From a virus: a DNA stretch of 64,000 bases. The notes beneath the pieces are model-generated. The model had not been told where the DNA came from and did not search any database. It worked only from the letters and a program-made list of their open reading frames with translations. Where the stretch lies: positions 27,512 through 91,511 of IMG/VR virus record IMGVR_UViG_3300031952_000010, one strand, 5' to 3'. A program made the position numbers and the translations under genes. Each line of letters begins with the position of its first letter. Positions within the stretch are counted from its first letter, which is position 1. Shown here piece by piece: positions 32,021-39,011 of the stretch.

Positions 32021-32416
32021 CTATTCGATATTACCGTAGTAGTGGTAAGAATTTTTACCATCATCAACAATAACTGTCATTGATGTGTTATCAACACATT
32101 GTGATGTGAAATAAGTCACAACACAGGTTTTGTTAGATTTCAATTCCACAGAGTAAAAAGAATTTACCCCAGGATTTGATTCTTTTGTACCTGAGAATTT
32201 GTATACCATCTCAGTACCTTCACTTTTAATTACTAAAGAATCTTTACCAATTAAAACGGTTGGTGAACTTAACAATACTGAATCAACCCATGTTGATGTA
32301 CTATCAGTGATTGCGTAACCAATCTCTAAAGATTTAACTTTTACTTTATAGATGTCTTGTGATAAACAAACTAATGTTGTTAAAGACAATAACGATGTTA
32401 GGATTAATTTTTTCAT
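32021..32416 (-). CDS. secreted protein with signal peptide
   Basis: 131-aa protein. The N-terminus MKKLILTSLLSLTTLVCLSQD is a standard signal peptide with likely cleavage after CLS. The mature part is Ser/Thr/Val-rich beta structure with two Cys (KTCVVTY, SQCVDN) that could form a disulfide. It carries its own leaderless-type TATATTTG promoter, so it may be expressed early. A role in changing the cell envelope, for example blocking superinfection, is possible but unproven. Confidence 0.75.
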   Translation of the reverse strand: MKKLILTSLLSLTTLVCLSQDIYKVKVKSLEIGYAITDSTSTWVDSVLLSSPTVLIGKDSLVIKSEGTEMVYKFSGTKESNPGVNSFYSVELKSNKTCVVTYFTSQCVDNTSMTVIVDDGKNSYHYYGNIE

Positions 32417-32420
32417 ACAA

Positions 32421-32451
32421 CAAATATAACGCTCTTATTTGACTAAAACAA
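32421..32451 (-). promoter_or_regulatory. Bacteroidota-type promoter, leaderless context
   Basis: Minus strand: TTG (32451-32449), 20-nt spacer, TATATTTG (32428-32421), ATG 4 nt on. Confidence 0.75.
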
Positions 32452-32494
32452 ATTTTTTTATTATTTTCTTTCTAAAAATATTTTTTAAAAAGTT

Positions 32495-32524
32495 TTGGCA
32501 GTCTCAAAATTTATTGTATCTTTG
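32495..32524 (+). promoter_or_regulatory. Bacteroidota-type promoter
   Basis: TTG (32495-32497), 19-nt spacer, TATCTTTG (32517-32524). Divergent from the previous promoter. Confidence 0.8.
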
Positions 32525-32546
32525 TATTCACAAAAACGATATAACT

Positions 32547-32996
32547 ATGACAACTACCAACACAATCATCGACGTAACAACAGGAACATTAGCAGGTGAC
32601 GTATTCTACGGAAACTTTAAAACTCGTGTTAAAAATAAAGTAATTAATGTTATGGTTTCAAACCACTTGAAAGACATTAACAAAGAATATGAATTCCGTA
32701 TCGCAGGGAAATGTCAAGCAGGATTCATCAGTATCCACGATACTAAAGGAACCGCTGGTGAAGTTATCCGTGGATACCAAAAAAACTCTTTGGTTAATAT
32801 CCAAGCAAAAAATGAGTTCGGTCATTGGATGAATGTTTACACAACTAAAGGTGGTAAATGGTACTCAATCGACAAAGGTTTCTTGGAAACTATTACAGTT
32901 GGTACTATGAGAGAATCTTTCCCTGATATGTGCGATATGCAAATTTGGGAAAGAATGGGAGCTAAGACTTGGGCTGATAAGGCTTTCACAAAATAA
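32547..32996 (+). CDS. hypothetical protein
   Basis: 149-aa protein (MTTTNTIIDVTTGTLAGDVFYGNFKTRVKNKVINVMVSNHLKDINKEYEFRIAGKCQAGFIS...). ATG 32547 lies 22 nt past the -7 box, after an A-rich leader. Predicted mixed alpha/beta with no membrane segment or known motif. Codon choice is rich in NNC codons compared with late genes, which fits high early expression. Confidence 0.7.
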   Translation: MTTTNTIIDVTTGTLAGDVFYGNFKTRVKNKVINVMVSNHLKDINKEYEFRIAGKCQAGFISIHDTKGTAGEVIRGYQKNSLVNIQAKNEFGHWMNVYTTKGGKWYSIDKGFLETITVGTMRESFPDMCDMQIWERMGAKTWADKAFTK

Positions 32997-33066
32997 GAAG
33001 TTTTTACCAATATTTGACTTTTTATGAAAGTCGTATATATTTAATAGAAAATACATAATACTGCAA

Positions 33067-33138
33067 ATGAAAAATTTAAATATCATACTATTAGGCGGGA
33101 CTGAGGCGGATACGTTAACTCGGACGGCGATGGTATGA
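33067..33138 (+). other. 23-codon ORF inside a stem-loop, possible leader
   Basis: MKNLNIILLGGTEADTLTRTAMV is encoded inside a hairpin whose base is ATCATAC / GTATGAT. The loop is GC-rich (GGCGGGACTGAGGCGG), unlike its surroundings. A terminator follows at 33164. It could be a leader peptide, a riboswitch or a small RNA. Confidence 0.35.
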
Positions 33139-33163
33139 TGTTTTGTCAACAATAACAATCAGA

Positions 33164-33192
33164 ACCCATCTCCAAAAAAGATGGGTTTTTTT
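33164..33192 (+). terminator. Rho-independent terminator
   Basis: ACCCATCT-CCAAAAA-AGATGGGT then six Ts. Confidence 0.9.
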
Positions 33193-33203
33193 ATGTCTAA
33201 AAG

Positions 33204-33233
33204 TTGGTAATTAAATAAATTGTTGTATCTTTG
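33204..33233 (+). promoter_or_regulatory. Bacteroidota-type promoter of tRNA cluster 2
   Basis: TTG (33204-33206), 19-nt spacer, TATCTTTG (33226-33233). Followed by a GGGG-ATGAAA-CCCC hairpin (33246-33259) and the boxA-like GTTCTTTGACAT (33262-33273). Confidence 0.85.
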
Positions 33234-33295
33234 TGAAACAATAAAGGGGATGAAACCCCGAGTTCTTTGACATGTTGGTTTGAAAAAAAAATTAA

Positions 33296-33367
33296 GGTCT
33301 ATTCGTTCATCGGCTAGGATGCTACCCTGTCACGGTAGTGAGGAGGGTTCGATTCCCTCATGGACCG
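33296..33367 (+). tRNA. tRNA-Asp(GUC)
   Basis: Acceptor GGTCTAT/ATGGACC, anticodon loop CTGTCAC (GTC), T-arm GAGGG-TTCGATT-CCCTC; discriminator G, the Asp identity base. Confidence 0.95.
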
Positions 33368-33378
33368 CAAACAATAAG

Positions 33379-33454
33379 GGGGGTGCATGTACCAAGGCAT
33401 TGGCGATGTCGATTTGCAATCAACGTGAGGTGGGTTCGATTCCCATCATCTCCA
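33379..33454 (+). tRNA. tRNA-Ala(UGC), divergent D-arm
   Basis: Acceptor GGGGGTG/CATCTCC contains G3.U70, the Ala identity pair. Anticodon loop TTTGCAA (TGC) on a stem with one C.A mismatch; T-arm GTGGG-TTCGATT-CCCAT; discriminator A. The D-arm lacks the usual pattern. Confidence 0.85.
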
Positions 33455-33467
33455 CACAAAAATATAT

Positions 33468-33539
33468 CGTGGGATAGAGCAGTGGTAGCTCGCAAGGCTC
33501 ATAACCTTGAGGTCGGGGGTTCGAATCCCTCTCCCGCAA
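33468..33539 (+). tRNA. tRNA-Met(CAU), initiator-like C1.A72
   Basis: Acceptor CGTGGGA/TCCCGCA has a C1.A72 mismatch, the mark of bacterial initiator tRNA. Anticodon loop CTCATAA (CAT), stem CAAGG/CCTTG, so not the full GGG/CCC of E. coli initiators. T-arm has TTCGAAT. Confidence 0.88.
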
Positions 33540-33548
33540 CTAATACAT

Positions 33549-33622
33549 CGTGGGTTAGACTGGAGGTGGTTCCAGCTTGGTCTCATAAGCCAAAGACGGG
33601 GGTTCGAGTCCCTCACCCGCAA
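33549..33622 (+). tRNA. tRNA-Met(CAU), second initiator-like copy
   Basis: Acceptor CGTGGGT/ACCCGCA, again with C1.A72. Anticodon loop CTCATAA (CAT), T-arm GGGGG-TTCGAGT-CCCTC. Differs from the previous copy in the D-arm and anticodon stem, so not a recent duplicate. Confidence 0.85.
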
Positions 33623-33700
33623 CAAATGTGTCTCAATTCCCTGAAGAAATTCAAAGTTGAGGTCTCGGTAGACAGAACGCGTCTGATTCTACCCAAATAC

Positions 33701-33773
33701 GCGAATATCGTATAGTGGTTTATTACTCCATCCTTCCAAGTTGGAGACGACAGTTCGATTCTGTCTATTCGCT
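33701..33773 (+). tRNA. tRNA-Gly(UCC)
   Basis: Acceptor GCGAATA/TATTCGC, anticodon loop CTTCCAA (TCC), T-arm GACAG-TTCGATT-CTGTC; discriminator T. The 78-nt spacer before it contains a GGTAGA / TCTACC hairpin (33667-33693). Confidence 0.93.
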
Positions 33774-33780
33774 CAAAAAT

Positions 33781-33861
33781 GCTTAAGTGGTGGAATGGTA
33801 TACACGTATGTCTTAGGAACATATGTCTTATGACGTGAGGGTTCGAGTCCCTCCTTAAGTA
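33781..33861 (+). tRNA. tRNA-Leu(UAG)
   Basis: Acceptor GCTTAAG/CTTAAGT (G1.U72), anticodon loop CTTAGGA (TAG), class II variable arm, T-arm GAGGG-TTCGAGT-CCCTC; discriminator A. Confidence 0.93.
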
Positions 33862-34428
33862 CAAAACCAAGGTAATGTCAGTAGGATGAGGCCGCAATCG
33901 GATTCCTTTGAACAACGCGTGAGGGGCGGCTTTCACGATGTGGCTGATAACCCGAGGTTTTAAGACCCCACGAGTAACGGAGATATCCGACCGTTATGGA
34001 GTGTGAACCTGACTTGAAGGCTTCAAGGCTATGGGGGAGGCAACACAAACAAACACGGATTCCCCATTATGGATTAAGGGGGTAAGGGGCTTTAATTAGT
34101 CGTAATACAATCCACAAGTTGTAAGAACACTGAACAATCTTACAATACACACTCTGACTTCCGAGTGAGACTCACCACGTAACTTTGGGGGTAGGGTGAA
34201 GATGTTCTGAGGATAACACTGAACGCTGAACAGTAAAAACCATGACGCATTTGATTGGTAGAATAGGTTAAGACGGAGTGTGAAAGTAGAAACCCCCGAT
34301 GGATGGTTACTAAGCTCTTTAACTCAAAAGGGATAGTCGGGAGGGATATATAAGCTTAAGGGAAACTATAAGTAAAAACTAGGTCAGTTCCGATTTAACC
34401 CCTATCGGTACGAGTGTCTGACCTTAAT
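33862..34428 (+). ncRNA. long structured non-coding RNA inside tRNA cluster 2
   Basis: 567 nt without a credible ORF, clearly more GC-rich than the protein genes. Stems visible by eye: GGCCGC with GCGGC (33891-33930 region), TAACGG/CCGTTA with an inner CGGA-GATA-TCCG, GGGGGA/TCCCC (34034-34070), TTGTAAGA/TCTTACAA with an 11-nt loop (34117-34144), CACTC/GAGTG, and GGTCAG/CTGACC enclosing CCGAT/ATCGG near the 3' end. It runs straight into tRNA-Thr and is presumably cut from the same precursor. Giant ornate RNAs such as GOLLD and ROOL sit next to tRNAs in phages; I cannot test membership here. Confidence 0.6.
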
Positions 34429-34501
34429 GCCTCCTTAGCTCAGTTGGCAGAGCACTTGTTTTGTAAACAAGATGTCGTTGGTTCGAATCCGACAGGAGGC
34501 T
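34429..34501 (+). tRNA. tRNA-Thr(UGU)
   Basis: Perfect acceptor GCCTCCT/AGGAGGC, anticodon loop TTTGTAA (TGT), T-arm TTGG-TTCGAAT-CCGA; discriminator T. Confidence 0.95.
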
Positions 34502-34527
34502 CAATGAGTAAGAGATACTCATCAAAT

Positions 34528-34613
34528 GCTCGGGTGGTGTAATTGGTAGCCACGCAAGACTTAAAATCTTGTGGACTGTAAGGTCCGTGCGGGTTCGATT
34601 CCCGCCCCGAGTA
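34528..34613 (+). tRNA. tRNA-Leu(UAA)
   Basis: Acceptor GCTCGGG/CCCGAGT, anticodon loop CTTAAAA (TAA), class II variable arm (GGACT-GTAA-GGTCC), T-arm GCGGG-TTCGATT-CCCGC. Confidence 0.95.
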
Positions 34614-34615
34614 CT

Positions 34616-34813
34616 AAAACAAATCTTACATAAGACGGATTAGCACCGTTGAAAGGAACCTTGGCTTCACCGCGGAGTAATTACCGTAACAGAAGTTCTA
34701 AATGCCCCAAGGTACTATGTAATGGACCCTGCTCTGATGTGCACGTCAACAGGTGATGGGGAACAAACCATCGGTCAAATCTAAACCTACGGTGAGCGTA
34801 GAAGATTTGTTTT
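34616..34813 (+). ncRNA. 198-nt RNA closed by a perfect 12-bp stem
   Basis: AAAACAAATCTT (34616-34627) pairs perfectly with AAGATTTGTTTT (34802-34813). Inside are CCTTGG/CCAAGG, CGG-8nt-CCG and a GATG-TGCA-CGTC-like hairpin. No ORF. It lies between tRNA-Leu and tRNA-Glu with 5-nt spacing to the latter, suggesting a discrete processed RNA. Confidence 0.55.
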
Positions 34814-34818
34814 TATTT

Positions 34819-34893
34819 GGTCCCATCGTCTAACGGTTAGGACATCAGGTTTTCATCCTGAAAATCGGGGTTCGATTCCCCGTGGGACTACCA
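34819..34893 (+). tRNA. tRNA-Glu(UUC)
   Basis: Acceptor GGTCCCA/TGGGACT (G1.U72), anticodon loop TTTTCAT (TTC), T-arm CGGGG-TTCGATT-CCCCG. Discriminator A is followed by CCA in the DNA, the only tRNA here with an encoded CCA. Confidence 0.95.
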
Positions 34894-34914
34894 AATATTC
34901 TTCATTTATATAAA

Positions 34915-34988
34915 GGACTTGTAGCTCAGTTGGTTAGAGCACCGCACTCATAATGCGTAGGTCCATGGTTCGAGTCCATGCTGGTCCA
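34915..34988 (+). tRNA. tRNA with CAU anticodon (elongator Met or Ile2)
   Basis: Acceptor GGACTTG/CTGGTCC with one T.T mismatch, anticodon loop CTCATAA (CAT) on CGCA/TGCG, T-arm CATGG-TTCGAGT-CCATG. The G1-C72 pair argues for an elongator. Last tRNA of cluster 2. Confidence 0.9.
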
Positions 34989-35006
34989 CTTTTTTCAAAT
35001 TATACA

Positions 35007-35036
35007 TTGCCAGTCCAAATTTTTTTTGTATATTTG
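35007..35036 (+). promoter_or_regulatory. Bacteroidota-type promoter, leaderless context
   Basis: TTG (35007-35009), 19-nt spacer, TATATTTG (35029-35036); ATG at 35041. Confidence 0.8.
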
Positions 35037-35040
35037 TTAT

Positions 35041-35541
35041 ATGAAAAATCAACTACCATATTGTAACACATCTGAAGCGATTAAAGGATATGATAATTCT
35101 CCTATTGCAAAATCCGAAACAAATGATTGTGTTGTTCGTGCGATAGCATCAGCATTTGACCTTGAATACGATAGAGCTCATAAATTTGTTGCCGACACAT
35201 TTGGTCGTAAACCAAGACAAGGTACTTTTGGATTTGGTCCTGGTATGAATAAGATTGCCGAAGAAAGAACTCGTATTGGTAGAAAATGTGTCAAACCTAT
35301 GGGTACTAAAGCAGAACACAGTTCTTTCCGTTCACTATCTTACGATGTTAAAGTTAAAGGAGTTAAAACTTCACGACAAATGACTGTGGGTACTTTCATT
35401 TCAAAATACCCTTTAGGTACTTATGTAGTTACAGTTAAACGTCACGCCTTCACTATTAAAGATGGTGTGGTTATCGGTAATCGTGAAGATGCTATTCAGA
35501 AAAGAAAAATCATGTTATTGGCTTGGAGAGTTGGTTCATAA
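35041..35541 (+). CDS. papain/C39-like cysteine-peptidase-fold protein
   Basis: 166-aa protein. NDCVVRAIASAFDLEYDRAHKFVADTFGR gives the nucleophile-type Cys at the start of a helix. KYPLGTYVVTVKRHAFTIKDGVVIGN gives the His and downstream Asp/Asn of a papain-like triad. Such proteins are widespread in phages, but their substrate is unknown and activity is unproven. ATG 35041 was chosen because the -7 box ends 4 nt before it. Confidence 0.65.
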   Translation: MKNQLPYCNTSEAIKGYDNSPIAKSETNDCVVRAIASAFDLEYDRAHKFVADTFGRKPRQGTFGFGPGMNKIAEERTRIGRKCVKPMGTKAEHSSFRSLSYDVKVKGVKTSRQMTVGTFISKYPLGTYVVTVKRHAFTIKDGVVIGNREDAIQKRKIMLLAWRVGS

Positions 35542-35554
35542 TATATAACCCATA

Positions 35555-35561
35555 TATTTAT
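35555..35561 (+). promoter_or_regulatory. TATTTAT late-promoter-like element
   Basis: TATTTAT with ATG 4 nt later (35566), the same spacing as at 3645, 43631 and 51841. Confidence 0.5.
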
Positions 35562-35565
35562 CAGT

Positions 35566-36153
35566 ATGTCAGATAGTATTATAAATTTCTTAAAGAAACA
35601 GGGAGATATTTTTAGTTCCGCTAAATATTTTGGTGGTATAGATAAATTACGTGAGATTGGTAAGACTAATCCTAAAATTATGGATATGATAACTAAATCA
35701 TCTTATGGTTATCTGGAATTTCAGGCGGGTGATAGGCCAAGACAAACTAAGACCTATAAATTTAATTTCTATGTATTAGATTATGATATGGAGGACGATA
35801 TGGGTGGTGGTGATTACAACCACGCTTATTTAGCAATTGACTTAATTGTTGATTACCCAAATTTAACAGATGAAGAAATTTTAAGAATTGGTCAATGGGC
35901 TGCTGAGTATTGTGAGGATGGTCGTTGTGACTATAACATTTCAAACAAAATCTTTGAAGATTCTTTGATTATGTCAGACGTTAAAAAAATTAACGGTAAA
36001 GATGTCCCATGGGTATCAGGTTCTTTATTAAACAACCAATCAGATATCGTTCCCGATGAAGAAGTTGAAGAATTAATTAAGAAAAGCGAGAATGGTGGTA
36101 CTGTTAAAGAATCCGTTATACGAATAAAAAAATTACTTAAAGTTGATTTATAG
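35566..36153 (+). CDS. hypothetical protein with C-terminal virion-type motif
   Basis: 195-aa protein (MSDSIINFLKKQGDIFSSAKYFGG...). It ends GGTVKESVIRIKKLLKVDL, the shared ES..RIK.LL motif in C-terminal position. The middle is acidic and Gly-rich (YDMEDDMGGGDYNHAYLAIDLIVDY). No known domain. Late promoter element directly upstream. Confidence 0.65.
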   Translation: MSDSIINFLKKQGDIFSSAKYFGGIDKLREIGKTNPKIMDMITKSSYGYLEFQAGDRPRQTKTYKFNFYVLDYDMEDDMGGGDYNHAYLAIDLIVDYPNLTDEEILRIGQWAAEYCEDGRCDYNISNKIFEDSLIMSDVKKINGKDVPWVSGSLLNNQSDIVPDEEVEELIKKSENGGTVKESVIRIKKLLKVDL

Positions 36154-36198
36154 ATTTATTTTTTATTTTATATTGTTTATTTTTATAAAAAAACAAAT

Positions 36199-36741
36199 AT
36201 GGGTAATAAAGTAAATGTTTTTGGGTTAGACAAATTAATTCAAAAACAATCGGCGGTAACTAAAAGTAAGATTTTAAGTCAAACCATTATTGATGGTGTT
36301 AAAACAAAATTCATTAGACCTGTTCCTCATGAAGATGGGACATTATGTGAGATTGCCAGAGCAGATTGGGATGAAATTACTGACCCTATTGTTCATACTC
36401 ATGTAACAACAACTCAAGTAGGTAGAATTCGTGCTTGGGGATTACATCAAAATAGTACAGATAGATTATTCGTTGTTAAGGGACTTGTTTCAATTGTAGT
36501 TTATGATGGAAGAATTGATTCACCAACATACGGTGTTATTAATGAATTTAAAGTTTCAGAAAGAAATCCAGTGTTATTAGTTATCCCACCAAATTTATAT
36601 CACGGATGGAAGAATATTGGTACTGATGAAGCGTATATTATTAATATGCCAACTTCAATGTATGATTATCATAAACCTGACGCCCTTGATTTACCTTATG
36701 ATTCTGAAGAGGCTATTAATATTGTCCCTCATAGATGGTAA
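36199..36741 (+). CDS. RmlC-like cupin (dTDP-4-dehydrorhamnose 3,5-epimerase family)
   Basis: 180-aa protein: FIRPVPHEDGTLCEIARADW, VGRIRAWGLHQNSTDRLFVVKGLVSIVVYD, SPTYGVINEFKVSERNPVLLVIPPNLYHGWKNIGTDEAYIINMPT. This is the double-stranded beta-helix of RmlC-type sugar-nucleotide epimerases, including the catalytic His region (W..H....D). It probably remodels a nucleotide sugar for glycan synthesis. It overlaps the following glycosyltransferase by 7 nt, so they form a pair. Confidence 0.85.
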   Translation: MGNKVNVFGLDKLIQKQSAVTKSKILSQTIIDGVKTKFIRPVPHEDGTLCEIARADWDEITDPIVHTHVTTTQVGRIRAWGLHQNSTDRLFVVKGLVSIVVYDGRIDSPTYGVINEFKVSERNPVLLVIPPNLYHGWKNIGTDEAYIINMPTSMYDYHKPDALDLPYDSEEAINIVPHRW

Positions 36742-37472
36742 AATCGGTTATGGTGGTTATTCCAACTCATAATCACCCCACAACACTTAAATACTCTGTT
36801 GAAAGTGCTCAAAATCAAACGGTTGAAGATTTAGATATTGTTATCATTGGTGATGGTGTTACTGATGATACAAGAGATGTTATTAGTGATATAATTAAAA
36901 CTGACAATAGGGTTAGATTTGAAGATGAACCAAAAAGATTAAGTAGGAATGAAGTTGCTAGACATAGGATAATTTCTGAATCAAAATCTGACATAGTTAC
37001 TTATCTTGGGGATGATGACCTTCTATTATCTAAACACGTCGAAATAATGAAAAATATGTTGGTTGATAGCGATTTTACTCACCCATTACCTGTTTTGGTG
37101 TATCCTGATAAAAGTATAGAAGCTTTAAGGATTGACTTAAAAGAAAAAAAATGGGTTGATTATCATTTAAAACCTAAACAAAATAAAATTAGTTTAACTG
37201 GTGCCGCCCATACAATGGATTTATATCGAAAATTAAAATTTGGATGGAGGGCGGCCCCAAAAAATATTTGGAGTGACCTTTATATGTGGAGACAAATATT
37301 TTTAACACCAAATATTAAATTATCAAGTTCTGATTTATCAACCATGATTAAACTACCTTCATCAGCAAGAATAGAAAATGATTTAAATAGAAAATTTGAG
37401 ATTGAGTCTTGGTCTATTATTATAAAAAAACCTGATTTTTTTGATTTATGGCAGAAAAAAGTTCTCCCATAA
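36735..37472 (+). CDS. family 2 glycosyltransferase
   Basis: 245-aa protein with GT2 landmarks: VMVVIPTHNHPTTLKYSVESAQNQT, IIGDGVTDDTRD and TYLGDDDLL (DxD). Coupled to the RmlC-like gene. It may transfer the sugar made by that enzyme to a virion or cell-surface target. Confidence 0.88.
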   Translation: MVKSVMVVIPTHNHPTTLKYSVESAQNQTVEDLDIVIIGDGVTDDTRDVISDIIKTDNRVRFEDEPKRLSRNEVARHRIISESKSDIVTYLGDDDLLLSKHVEIMKNMLVDSDFTHPLPVLVYPDKSIEALRIDLKEKKWVDYHLKPKQNKISLTGAAHTMDLYRKLKFGWRAAPKNIWSDLYMWRQIFLTPNIKLSSSDLSTMIKLPSSARIENDLNRKFEIESWSIIIKKPDFFDLWQKKVLP

Positions 37473-37525
37473 TAATCAGAACCTTTGAGGAAACTTTACA
37501 GTTTTCTTTTTAATAAAATATACTA

Positions 37526-37637
37526 TATTTATAAATGAAACCTTGTTACTGAGGTCCACGTGTCCAAGAGACATTTGAGTTGGTTAACCACCAACGAAGT
37601 GGGGTTCAATAAACATAAAAATTAAAATAAGGAAAAA
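37526..37637 (+). promoter_or_regulatory. structured 5' leader with TATTTAT element and mini-ORF
   Basis: TATTTAT (37526-37532) is followed 2 nt later by a 5-codon ORF (MKPCY) and stems such as TTGG/CCAA and CCAC/GTGG. A leader of about 100 nt before the 37638 gene is unusual here and may control its translation. Confidence 0.4.
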
Positions 37638-38474
37638 ATGTATTATCAAACAAAAACCGTAACGCCATGTGCGTTCATCACAAAAGACAAATTACGTCTT
37701 AAACAATTTGGACATAATGTCTATCTTAAAAACGGGTCTGAATTCGAATTAGAATTATTCAACCCAACACAATCAAGTGTTTTAACAAAAATTAGAATCG
37801 ACGGAAATTATATTTCAGGTGGAGGAATTGTTCTTAAACCAGGACAACGAATTTATCTTGAGCGATTTTTAGACGATGCTAAAAAATTTAAATTTGAGAC
37901 TTACGAAGTTGAATCAACTTCTAATGAAGTACTAAACGCAATATCTAATAATGGTAATGTGGACGTAGAATTCTACGAGGAATTTATTAAACCAACCTAC
38001 CAACAACCCTTTTTGGTTAATTACCCGTTGGTTAACCCTTTAGTTAATTACCCGTCAACAAATCCAAACCCTTACTATGTAAACACTTTTACAACCACAG
38101 GTTTAAATAATACCGTATCTACGTATACATCAAGTGTTGGGTTTAATCCTTCAAATAGTGGTGACGCAACTTTAAGTTTTACCAACGGTTACTCAAATAA
38201 ATTTGAAAATAAACCAAGAAGTCAAAGTTTATCTAAAAAATCAAAATCAATAGAAACAGGTAGAGTTGAGAAGGGTGGTAACAGTAACCAATCCTTTAGA
38301 ACTGTTAATAAAGATTTTAATAGTTATACGGTATCAACATCTAACTGGAAAATACTTCCTGAGTCAGTTAAACCATACGAATCAAATGATTTAAAAGTTC
38401 ACTGTACTGAATGCGGAAGTAAGAGAAAGAAAGATTCTCATAAATTTTGTCCTAATTGCGGAACAAAATACTAA
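37638..38474 (+). CDS. putative virion protein with C-terminal zinc ribbon
   Basis: 278-aa protein. The first 90 residues form a beta domain (MYYQTKTVTPCAFITKDKLRLKQFGHNVYLKNGSEFELELFNPTQSSVLTKIRIDG). An Asn/Pro/Ser/Thr-rich middle follows. The end is a treble-clef or zinc ribbon, CTECGSKRKKDSHKFCPNCG (two CxxC). It is the only zinc ribbon in the late set. Function unknown. Confidence 0.65.
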   Translation: MYYQTKTVTPCAFITKDKLRLKQFGHNVYLKNGSEFELELFNPTQSSVLTKIRIDGNYISGGGIVLKPGQRIYLERFLDDAKKFKFETYEVESTSNEVLNAISNNGNVDVEFYEEFIKPTYQQPFLVNYPLVNPLVNYPSTNPNPYYVNTFTTTGLNNTVSTYTSSVGFNPSNSGDATLSFTNGYSNKFENKPRSQSLSKKSKSIETGRVEKGGNSNQSFRTVNKDFNSYTVSTSNWKILPESVKPYESNDLKVHCTECGSKRKKDSHKFCPNCGTKY

Positions 38475-38501
38475 AATAAAACAACAAGGTTTCAAAAAAT
38501 A

Positions 38502-38533
38502 AACCCCTTCTATTCGGAGGGGTTTTGTTTTTA
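38502..38533 (+). terminator. Rho-independent terminator
   Basis: ACCCCTTC-TATTC-GGAGGGGT then TTTTGTTTTT. Confidence 0.85.
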
Positions 38534-38554
38534 ATAAAAAATGCAGTATCTTTG
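38525..38554 (+). promoter_or_regulatory. Bacteroidota-type promoter of the RNA-repair operon
   Basis: TTG (38525-38527), 19-nt spacer, TATCTTTG (38547-38554). It overlaps the end of the preceding terminator. Confidence 0.75.
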
Positions 38555-38598
38555 TTCAAATAAAGGTGATGAAAAGAACAAGTAAAAAAAATTATACT

Positions 38599-39009
38599 AT
38601 GAAACAAAGAATATATTTGGATGATGTTAGAACTCCTGTAGAAAAAGACCAATGGATTGTTGTTAGAAATTACGATGAGTTCGTAACTAAAGTTACTGAA
38701 ATTGGTTTAGAGAATATTGGCTTGATTTCCTTGGACCACGACTTAGGTGATACTGCGATGGCGGAATGGCGTAAAAACGTTTACCACAACTACGAATTAA
38801 ATTACGATAACATCACTGAAAAAACAGGGATGGATTGTACTAAATGGTTAGTGGAAAAATGGATGGATGGTGAACCTGTTGTAGATGTAGTAATCCATTC
38901 AGCTAATGCTATTGGTAGTGCTAATATGATGGGATATATTAATAACTATCGTCACATTAATCGTTTACCACAAAATTGTGTAAGAGTACAAATCGAACAT
39001 ACTGTATAA
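38599..39009 (+). CDS. cyclic-phosphate-processing receiver-like domain protein
   Basis: 136-aa protein (MKQRIYLDDVRTPVEKDQWIVVRNYDEF...LISLDHDLGDTAMAEWRKN...GMDCTKWLVEKWMDG...VVIHSANAIGSANMMGYINNY). It matches the receiver-fold proteins predicted to process cyclic phosphates (LDDxR, LDHDLG, HSxN motifs). These associate with RNA end-repair genes, which fits the RNA ligases downstream. ATG 38599 was preferred; ATG 38569 adds ten Lys-rich residues. Confidence 0.78.
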   Translation: MKQRIYLDDVRTPVEKDQWIVVRNYDEFVTKVTEIGLENIGLISLDHDLGDTAMAEWRKNVYHNYELNYDNITEKTGMDCTKWLVEKWMDGEPVVDVVIHSANAIGSANMMGYINNYRHINRLPQNCVRVQIEHTV

Positions 39010-39011
39010 AA

